DNA of 64,000 bases, taken from NCBI GenBank assembly GCA_024036415.1, contig JAMWET010001940.1, positions 803,501 to 867,500 of the forward strand, read 5' to 3'. Position numbers and translations under genes: made by a program. This DNA is from Prochilodus magdalenae (taxonomy: Eukaryota > Chordata > Actinopteri > Characiformes > Prochilodontidae). This document shows positions 40,401-51,555 of the stretch, piece by piece. Below the pieces are notes generated by a model, which saw only the letters and a program-made list of their open reading frames with translations, made no database searches and had not been told where the DNA came from. Each line of letters starts with the position of its first letter. The first letter of the stretch is position 1.

Positions 40401-43400
40401 GGGTATGTATAATATAGAATATGGGTATATGTAATATAGAATATATTACATATAGCCACATATGTAATATGGGTATGTGTAATATAGTATATGGGTATAT
40501 GTAATATAAAACAAGTTATCAGACCATTAGAGCTCATGTGACTGCATGTGTTTAGGTGGAGGATAAAACTGTATAAAGAACTTTACAGATTGTTAAATGG
40601 CTTGTGACACATACGTCACTGTGGGTTCTTCTGGGTTAAATTTGGCCATCAGCGTCAACATGGTGGCTGTCAAACCGTGTGTTAAGAAGCTTTTTTGGAA
40701 GAATTTTGAGACTGTATGTCACCTGATTGCATCATCGCAATATAATATCTCCAAATGTTCTAAACCAGACAACATAATAGCTGTCAGTACAAATCTTATA
40801 TCGCTATTTAGAGGTTTTTCATTTTCTTACATGGCAAATAAATACCATCAGTGATTTACACTTCATAACAAGGAACAATAAACTGATTTACTTTCCTGGA
40901 GGTTTTTTCCACACAGTGATGATACTGGGGCTGATACAGTACATGGACCATACACTTAAAGAAAAGAAAGAAAACCACATCTAATTTACTGAATCAAACG
41001 GCCTTGGACCACACATTTCTGATATTTAAATTGTTTAACTTGATCAGCAGTTAGGATAGATTTCAGTTTACTATAATATGCTCATATATATGTTTCATAT
41101 GTCTATTAAAAAGGTACACACACCTTTCAGGTTTCTATCTGTGCAGCAAAGATTTGTGTGTTTCTATGGCTGAGTCAGAAACCACATAAACATGTCTGGT
41201 TGAGGAACCAAACACGCCATTAATGATTTTCTGTAGGTGGGGTAAGGGGGAAATGGAATTAGCTTTTTCACTGAACTGCTTCTTATACTGAAGCAAATCC
41301 AGAGTCCAAAAGAAAACGAGTGTTTGTGGTTCTTAGCCAAATAGATAAACGCCTAACCATCAACCATGAACTTACAAACACTGGTGCTGTTTGAATCACA
41401 GGTACAGGGACCAGCAGTCAAATGTGAAGGGAATTTAAGGACAGGCTGATATTTTGTTTTCAGCTGAGCACTAACCCACCCCATCTTTTTTCTCTGCCCC
41501 CTTTTTTTTTTCCTAGAGAGAAAAACAGACAAGGTTGCTGCGAGCCCGAGTGAGTACACACACAGCTGTCACGCAGCATGCTTCTCTTCTCAGTAATGGA
41601 AAACCAGGAGCATGGAAAGTTAATATCCACCAGCGCTTCTCATACCCCTGGCTCTAGTTCCGAGTATTAGGGGCTTTGATTCAGTCTATGAGGTCTACAT
41701 ACTTCACATTTTCTCATTATAAGACAGCTTAGAGAAAATACTTCTGTATTGTATTGGGAGTTATGGTGTTTCTATGTTGGACAAGTTGACCTTTGTAGTG
41801 GGATCCAGTGGGACTGGACATGTCTTTTGGGATTATGTACGTGCTGTTTCAGTATGGCAGGCCTTGGTAAAATTGGGGTCCCATGTAAAGTAGGCCAAGA
41901 GTGTGTTTATGACCACATCTTTTTATATCTTACAGTGCCAGTGAAAAGGGTCATGCTTAACAGGGAATTCTGCCAACCTAGTTGGGAATTAAAGCGTTCA
42001 GAGTGATTTAATATGAAATGCACTGTTCGAGAGAACCGTGTCAGAATTCTTTACTGTGGTGGTGATACAAACCAGACATTTAATGCCTCTTAAAGCTCCC
42101 TCACTTTTTATTCCTTCCATAAACTGCTTTTCTGTCAAGCTGGTTTTAGAAAGCATTATTTGTAAAAAGATAAATTTTTCATTGATTGATTAATTGGTTA
42201 TCAATACGCTGCCTGATGCATGAAACGTTGTGTAGTTTTTTTGGGAAGACATTTTGGCCCAAAGATTTAAAATCCATACATACAAGGACAGTTCAGTAAC
42301 AGAAAACACTATTAAAAACATAAAGACAAAGAATGAAGCAAGTTAGTCCCCCGCCCAAAAAAAACCATATATATTTAGATTAAACTCTATTTTTCCATCA
42401 ACATTGTTACATATAAAACCTCAGAGGACCCTTTTAAGTTAACTGGAGGTTTTGGATTGGATTTTTTGGACACTTACTGTATATAGTGTACATCTGAACT
42501 CCTGGACACTCTCAGACACTTACTGTATATACTGTACATCTGAACTCCTGGACACTCTCAGACACTTACTGTATATACTGTACATCTGAACTCCTGGACA
42601 CTCTCAGACACTTACTGTATATACTGTACATCTGAACTCCTGGACACTCGCAGACACTTTACTGTATATACTGTACATCTGAACTCATGGACACTCAGAC
42701 ACTTACTGTATATACTGTACATCTGAACTTCTGAATATTCTCAGACACTTACTGTATATACTGTACATCTGAACTCCTGGACACTCTCGGACACTTACTG
42801 TATATACTGTACATCTGAACTCCTGGACACTCTCAGACACTTACTGTATATAGTGTACATCTGAACTCCTGGACACTCTCAGACACTTACTGTATATAGT
42901 GTACATCTGAACTCCTGGACACTCTCAGACACTTTACTGTATATACTGTACATCTGAACTCCTGGACACTCTCAGACACGTTACTGTATATACTGTACAT
43001 CTGAACTCCTGGACACTCTCAGACACTTACTGTATATACTGTACATCTGAACTCCTGGACACTCGCAGACACTTTACTGTATATACTGTACATCTGAACT
43101 CCTGGACAATCTCAGACACTTACTGTATATACTGTACATCTGAACTCCTGGACAATCTCAGACACTTACTGTATATACTGTACATCTGAACTCATGGACA
43201 CTCAGACACTTTACTGTATATACTGTACATCTGAACTTCTGAATATTCTCAGACACTTACTGTATATACTGTATATCTGAACTTCTGAATATTCTCAGAC
43301 ACTTACTGTATATACTGTACATCTGAACTCATGGACACTCAGACACTTTACTGTATATACTGTACCTCTGCACTCCTGGACACTCTCAGTCACTTTACTT

Positions 43401-44614
43401 TATCTGTGTGAACTCCTGGACACTCTCAGACACTTACTGTATATACTGTACATCTGAACTCCTGGACACTCTCAGACACTTACTGTATATACTGTACATC
43501 TGAACTCCTGGACAATCTCAGACACTTACTGTATATACTGTACATCTGAACTCCTGGACACTCTCAGACACTTACTGTATATACTGTATATCTGAACTCC
43601 TGGACACTCTCAGACACTTACTGTATATACTGTACATTATAACTACTTCATACTCTCAGACACTTACTGTATATACTGTACATCTGAACTCCTGGACAAT
43701 CTCAGACACTTACTGTATATACTCTACATCTGAACTACTGGACACTCTCAAGACACTTACTGTATATACTGTACATCTGAACTCCTGGACACTCTCGGAC
43801 ACTTACTGTATATACTGTACATCTGAACTCCTGGACACTCGCAGACACTTTACTGTATATACTGTACATCTGAACTCATGGACACTCAGACACTTTACTG
43901 TATATACTGTATATCTGAACTTCTGAATATTCTCAGACACTTACTGTATATACTGTACATCTGAACTACTGGATACTCTCAGACACTTACTGTATATACT
44001 GTACATCTGAACTCCTGGACAATCTCAGACACTTACTGTATATACTGTATATCTGAACTCCTGGACAATCTCAGACACTTACTGTATATACTGTACATCT
44101 GAACTACTGGACACTCTCGGACACTTACTGTATATACTGTACATCTGAACTCCTGGACACTCTCAGACACTTACTGTATATACTGTACATCTGAACTCCT
44201 GGACACTCTCAGACACTTACTGTATGTACTGTACATCTGAACTCCTGGACACTCTCAGACACTTACTGTATGTACTGTACATCTGAACTCCTGGACACTC
44301 CACTCCACTTAAATACCAGTATATGCACGTTTATTATGTTAATTCAGTCATTATCTGCTGATAACTGCGCCCCTTGCACAATCATGCACATTTATTTATT
44401 TATTACTATTGTCTTTTCTACAGTCTACAGTTATATTTGTATTTCTTGTATATATTTCTTGCCTCCCTGTGAAGTGAGATATATTTATATTTATATATTT
44501 ATCGATAGTGACCTGTACTATGTTTAGTTTATAGTTAACAGTTAATAATACTGCTGCCGGTACCGACCCATTTAGGTTTTTCATAATGCACAATGCTGTT
44601 TTTATTGTTTAATT

Positions 44615-44666
<52 letters not shown>

Positions 44667-47600
44667 AAAGTAAAACAGTGACATTATTGTTTATGTAAGG
44701 TTTCTGTATCACACAGACTGTTAACAGAGAGCTTGTAGTGCATCATGTTGATTGGCATTCCATGATTTGTTTGTTTGTTTGTTTGTTTGTTAAGTCGTGT
44801 GCTATCTGGCGGACCGTAATGAGTTGAGGAAGCGTGTGATCGAGTGGCTGGAGGCCGAGGTGGTTCCTGATGGCTGGTTCGCCAAAGGCTCCAACTTCTC
44901 AGATGTCCTGCTCAAGTACTTCCAGGTGTGTATCTCTGTGTGGCTTCTTTTACTCACTTTTAGGGACTCCAAAAATGTCACCATGCGTAGAGAAGTATTG
45001 ATATACAGTGCTCTGCAAAATATTCAACCCAATTAAAAGTTCTTTTGGGTTACAGATCACACTTGCCAGACAGTAGTTTTATAGCAAAAGTCTAAATTAA
45101 TTATTTAAAATAATAAGAATAAAATAAAAAAACAGAAACAGAAAGGTCATTTGTGTAAGTTTTCCACCCCAACAGATATTACTTGGTAGAACCACCTTTT
45201 GGCGTTAAGGTTTGTGTTGCAGCATCACCCTAAGTGTGGCATCATTCATCCATCCATCCATCCATCCATCCATCCATCAATTCCAGCCAGATGCCCATTC
45301 CACACTGAGGAGCAGTATCTGAATAAGCCAAACTTTTCTTTTGGGATGGTGTTTGTTATGGAATGGGCCCTGTTGGGTTTATGCCTCAAACAGAATTGGG
45401 ACCTTTGGCCAAACAACTCTCTTCTTTCTTCTGTTGTATTGATATGGAACATCCTTGTCAGCCACTGTTTGAAACACAGTGAAGTTCATTTTCAGGTCAG
45501 AAGAATAACCTCAATTCACAGCAGTGTGTAGCTGTAGTAGTGCATACTTAGGCATAGTGGAAGGTTCAAATAAAGGTACAATACTACTAAGCAGGTGTGG
45601 GTGCGTAGGTATGTGTGCATGAGAGTGCAGGTGGACAAATCAAGGTTGGACAGTTCATTCATGCACTTCAGTGACCTCCAGACTGTTTGCTTTGTGTGGA
45701 CACCCTATTTAGGCCTTGCGTGTTTTTGAAACTTAGCAAATACCGTAACATCACAGCGAGTAAATGTGTTGGGAAATGGACTTCTAAATGATCTGATAAG
45801 TTGCTGGAATGATAAAACGTGAATATGGAAATCAGAATGTGGAGCTTTCTGTTACCATGTTTTCTCTTGCTATGTAGAAGAAGCTCCGAAGTCCATTCTT
45901 TGCTGGATGCCCTGTGATGGTTTCTAAATCAGTCCTTACAGTGGAAAACGCGGCCAGGGCGATCATATCTTTTGTGTAAAGATATAGTGCGTTAATTATA
46001 ATAGTTTTATTACCCAGCCCTGTATCCTACATTATTGAATATTTTCTTAACCAGCTGAGAAATGTATCTTATTAACACAGAGCTTCTGAACTGACAATCT
46101 GACACACTACATACAGACCTGTACTACTGTGATGATATATGGCATCTCTGACTGCCAGCATTGGAAACACAGAAGTTTTTCAACTCAGGATAATGAGAGA
46201 ATCAGATGTGCCTGATTAGTATTAGAATTAGAGTTAATGATCTAATGTCACTGTTATATATAGGATAATAATGATCTGCAATGAGAACCTTACCAGGCTT
46301 TAAGGCCTGTTCTTTACTGTATGGGGTTGGGGGTCTATTTGGGGTCAGATTCAAATTATTTTCAAATGTAAAAAAATCCAGCCGTAATGTTTTTTATCAT
46401 CTATATAAAAATCACATATAAATCTTAGTCAAAGAATTACGCGGAAACATGATAACTAGGTGTTTTCCCCTAATTGTTTAGCACTGTCCCTTGGGTACAC
46501 AGCACTGTTTATGCAATTCCTTATGCACACTGTCCTAAAAAACTACTGACATGCACATGCCACACACACACACACATTTCCACTTGGATGTGAGACCATT
46601 ATGTTGCATCAGTGTTATCTTTGTGACTTGCACCTGATAGTCTATAACAACATGCAATAAAGTTAAATGTAGTAGCCTTGCCGCTTAGGTTCCAGCTGCC
46701 ACATGAAAGTGAGGTATTGCTCTGGCCCTTTGGAACAGTTCACAGTCTGAAAATGTGCCCATTCTGCCTACACAAATACATTACATAAATTCCACAACGC
46801 TTGCATGAAAGCTAGCAGCTTCAGCAGTACGGGTTTTCCTGCTATCCACAGATATATAACTGTCCAAAAGGTTCATGGTTATTTCACTAAACTGCATTTT
46901 CCAGACACAAGAACGAGTCTACAGTAACAATCGAATTAAAACAATGCACATGAATAGATATGTAAGTCAAACAAACCCCAGTTTAATCAATCAGTTAATC
47001 AATATTTATTTGTATAGCGCTTTTTACAAGCAGCTTGACAGAAAAGCAGTGTGTATAAAATATTTCAGTCAGAACAACAGAACAACAAAAAATCAAATGT
47101 AGACAGTATTTCACTTTACCTCAGGTGTCTGGCTTTGTATATCAGTCATGGCTTTATGAAGCTGTTATGTCATTAACAAATAATGCAAGCTCAGAGTTGC
47201 TTATGTAGTTACTAACACTGCATGACATGCCGTTATCTATAAACTTGTCAAAACTGCTTCATGTAACTAAAAACAGTAGCACCAGCCACACTGCAGCCTG
47301 TGTCCACACCTGTGTTCAGTATTTAGCATGTAGTTTGTTGATGCTAGTCATTGGTCTGAGCTTCAGTCACTTGTTAGCTTCTATCGCTTGTTAGCTTCAC
47401 TAGTCTATTGGCTAAAGTTCGAACTTAGTAAGATAATTTCAACTGAAGTGACTGAGAACATTTGAAAAAGTGTGTACTTTCTTTTGTGAATTATTGATTT
47501 GATCATTTGGCTCCCTTCATTAGAGCTATAAGGTACTTTTGAAGTAAAAAAAAAAAGTTAAAAATAAAAGATTCAGTTTCTCTTTCTCATTTCTCCCCAC

Positions 47601-49724
47601 AGAACTATGATAACGGAGATGCACAGCTAGACTCTACAGAGTTCCTCAAGTTCATCCAGCACAACGAGACAGCCATCAATATTACCTCGTACGAGGATGA
47701 GGAAAACAATCGCCTGCTGAGGTAACTCTTTCACCAAAAATGCACAAAAATTAATTTCTGTCACTTTCTGCTCATGCTAACTTTGAGGCTTCTTTCACAT
47801 TCAATCTCAGAGAGATTTTTAGCGCTACTGTTCTAATTAGAACAGTCTTGCCAAATTTTAGTATAGCAGCCTTTTGACAGTGTGTGCTGAGAAAAACTAT
47901 TGAGAAATTAAAATGAAAGAATGGAGTTTAGCATCCAAGTTGAGCACTTGCCGGTATACACTTCTTTTAAACACTTTTTATCTTAAACTTCTTAAATATA
48001 AACAGAATGGACCCAGTTTAAAGCTTATTGAAATCATACCTGGAAAATCTCAGGTTTAGCACATCCTATTTATTCTAAAGTTCATTTTGGTTCTGTAAAT
48101 TAGCCCAACATTTACTTCTATACATTATTGAGCTTAGTCTTTGACTAATTTGCAGCACCGGTGGTGAATTACCTTTGAAAATAATTTGTGGTCTAGGTCT
48201 AGGATTAATCTAGGTCGGGGAACCTGGCATAGACCGTCCTGAATTCAGTATTTACTAACCTCATCCGCACAGTTTAAACAGTTTAACTTTTCATAGGTAG
48301 GTTTAAACTGTGAAGTTTCCTTTTACATTATATGAATGTTCTGTAAAAACTGAACTCTTGAAATTTGATTAGGTGTTGAGTATTGATCAGGTCCTTAATG
48401 GCGTAACAGGGATGCAAAGTTTTATTTGAGCAGACTTGTTCAAATAATTGTCTACCTCATAGCCTTGATACATGAGCTCTGTGGTGTGTTGACCCAGACG
48501 TAGCCTTGCTGATCCATTCCTGCCTGACAGTCGTTACAGATGTGTTTCATGCAGCATTATTTATGTAATGGGCCTTTTGCTAGTATATTTTGCTGCAGGA
48601 AAGGAATTAATAGAGTAGGTTAATACACTGGTAACTGAGTTTGAGCCCCCAATGACACCATAACCTATTTGTGGACACAAGACCTGGATAGCATAATTGC
48701 TAGGATGGTCTCCTCCCTGCCATTGCTCAGGCCGATGCTAGCCAATCTGGGCGTCTGTAATCTAGTAACAGAATCAGAAGTCAATGATTTTCTCCAACCG
48801 CATCGAACAGTCCAACAGACGGCATGGGAGCATCATGTGATGGGGAGAAATAGGTAGCAGGTGGAAACTGAACAGGGTACATTGGCAAGAAAGTTGGATG
48901 AATATCCATCACACTTACACTTGCACCTGCTAATTCTATTTTCTGAGAGGCTTAATAAATACGATCCAGAGAATACGATGCAGAGAATATGTTAAACTTG
49001 AGACGTACTGTTACAGAGAGTGGCGTGTAATAAAAGAATAAAATCAGTGTTGAGACACTGAATAGATTACTAGGGGTAATTAACTCCAGTGACATTATCA
49101 CTATTGCTCTTCTGTCTTATCTATAGATAAAAGTAAATAATAGATAAAAGAGTTTATGACAACTAATGATCTGAACTAGCTCTCAGCAAACAGAACTTTC
49201 AGAGTTCATAGTTCCTAACTGTTTGACAACTACTAGATCTGCTTGCTCGGTCCCATTTGCTTATTGCTGATTACTCATCATTACTAATTACTGCAGAGCC
49301 GGCTTGCTGACCTAAAACTATGTGTAGTTTAGGCTCCCTTGGTAAATGTATGTTTAGCAGTGTGATTTTTACCCAACAGAGTATATATATTATAAAAGAG
49401 CACTACACGTGTGGAGGTGACATTTACTGCGTGGATGTTCTGACAGAAGAATACATAAGCAAATGCATGTGTGATTGTATCTCTGTGTATTAGGAGCTTG
49501 TGCGTGGATGCCCTGATCGAGCTCTCCGATGAAAATGCTGATTGGAAACTGAGCTTCGATGAGTTTCTTAACTGCCTTAAGCCTGGCTTCAACCCTCCAG
49601 AAAAGAGTAAGCTACCAACTGTCTTTACATGCTGTATGTTTATTGTGATAGCATTAGGACTATCACTCAATTGCTGATTGAAGATCTGATTATTCAGATA
49701 GACATAATACTAACTGGTAGATTG

Positions 49725-49762
<38 letters not shown>

Positions 49763-51503
49763 CATTTATTTTCATAGCGCTTTTTACAACAGATGTTGTC
49801 ACAAAGCAGCTTTACAAAGAATCTGGTGTTCGAGCCCCCAACGAGCAAGCCGAGGGCGACAGTGGCAAGGAAAAACTCCCTTAGTTAGGAAGGAAGAAAC
49901 CTCAAGAGGAACCAAGACTCAAAGGGGGAACCCATCCTCCTCGGGTCAACACCAGATACAAGACAGCAGAAGAAAGCAGAGTGTAGTGTCTGATTAGTCT
50001 GTAATTATGTTGGTGGTTCATAAGATGGATCAGCAGGCGCAGGCTAAGCTTCCACAGTGCAGGACAGCCAGGAGCTCCGTGGTGGTAAAAGGCTCCCAGT
50101 GGCTCCCAGTCAGAGCAGATGTAGCAACAGCATCAGGCCACACAGGACGGGCAGCAGTTCAGCTCAGACAAAGAGAACAGACAGACTGTTACCTCTGACA
50201 GAAGACCTGAACACACTGTTTGGTGTTAACAGAGTGCAGCAGTGACTCCGGCAGGCCTGGCTATTACAGCATAACTAAAAAGGGAGAGCCAGAAGGTCAC
50301 ACAGACATGAGGGCTCCCTGAGAAGTCAGTGCCCCTCTGCTCCACCGTCAACAAACCTGTGTGAACACAAAGAGCAGCGGGACAGCAGCACTAGCATTCT
50401 CAGTTTACCCAGTGCTCTGTGAACGAAGCAGTAGAGATCTATAGAGAGCCTATGGTAAACACAATACAGTTCAGAGGAAGATTCCACCCTGTCCATATGT
50501 TCAGATACAAAGCAGAGACTGGTCCTGAAATCTGCTCTTAGAAATGAATGCTCTGTACAAATAAGTACAGACCCCTCCTCTCATCTTAGTAACAGGAGTA
50601 GCTACATTGTTATGATTGAATACATTATTTTTTACATAATATCCATTCATTTTTATTTATTTGTTTCAGTGGTGTACCAATGTTGGTCATTTGTTAAGTG
50701 AAATTTGGACTTATATTTTAGGTTGTGTATTGTTTACGTAATGCAGTAAGCTGCATTAAATCTTTTCAGGAAAATGTTACATTATTATAAAATGGAAAGT
50801 TAATAATTGTAAAAACGGTTTATGCCTTAAATGTCTTGTCAGTTGCAAAATCTAAATGTAAATGTACGGCTTTAAAATTATACCTGGAGCATTAAATCCT
50901 TAGGATGTTTTATGAAAGTGGCCACAAATTATACCATGATATACAGTCATATGCAAACGCTTGAGCACATTTGGTCAAACGAGCTGTTTTGTAGATTTTC
51001 AGAGCAAAACTAAGTTTCTACACTTTCCACAGAGAGCATACTTCTCTGTACATGTACAATATGCTTTTTACCAAATGTAATATATTCTGATAGGTTAAAC
51101 TTGTAAGTACAGAAATTAAACAGAAATTCTCTTTATAATTTGTACAAACTGTAGACGACAGATTCACGTATTTCCACCTGGAAAATCACCATGTAATTTA
51201 TATAAGAAGTTTCATATCCGAGTGAAACCAGTGATTGATTGTTTTGTCGCTCTCAGAGTGTGCTCTGGAGGATGAGACGTATGAGGATGGAGCTGAGACC
51301 CAGGTGGATTGTAATCGCTGTGTGTGTGCCTGTGGGAACTGGGTCTGCACTGCTGTGACCTGTGACGGTGAGTGGATGCACTGATCTAACACTACACTGG
51401 TTTCATGCTCCTGTTTTCTCCACACCTACTGACTGGAAAGCTAGCCATCACCGAATTGTGTTTTTATTATTTATGTATAACACAATTTATTTCTCCCTCT
51501 CTC

Positions 51504-51555
<52 letters not shown>

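Larger units (their letters stand above)
41550..44794 (+). other. fstl1 intron 5
   Basis: More than half is the 46-bp minisatellite (42468-44300). After it come AT-rich sequence and (CTAT)n (44615-44666). The acceptor tract is a (TTTG)n repeat ending TTAAG at 44794. Confidence 0.75.
44926..47602 (+). other. fstl1 intron 6
   Basis: Contains an interspersed repeat (45003-45470) with (ATCC)n inside, and a short copy of the GCGCTTTTTACAA repeat (46985-47090). Nothing else recognised. Confidence 0.65.
49607..51256 (+). other. fstl1 intron 8
   Basis: (AATC)n at 49725-49761 runs into a long interspersed repeat (49765-50560). A second TATGCAAA-type element lies at 50941-51130. Confidence 0.7.

Noticed and set aside
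39820..40461. 213-codon minus-strand frame
   Set aside because: Pure product of the 22-bp minisatellite inside an fstl1 intron.
36345..44300. CRISPR-like look of regularly repeated units
   Set aside because: Units are head-to-tail without unique spacers, inside introns of a vertebrate gene; these are minisatellites.
48669..48857. 62-codon frame in fstl1 intron 7
   Set aside because: Looks mildly protein-like but has no recognisable motif, and chance frames of this size are common here.
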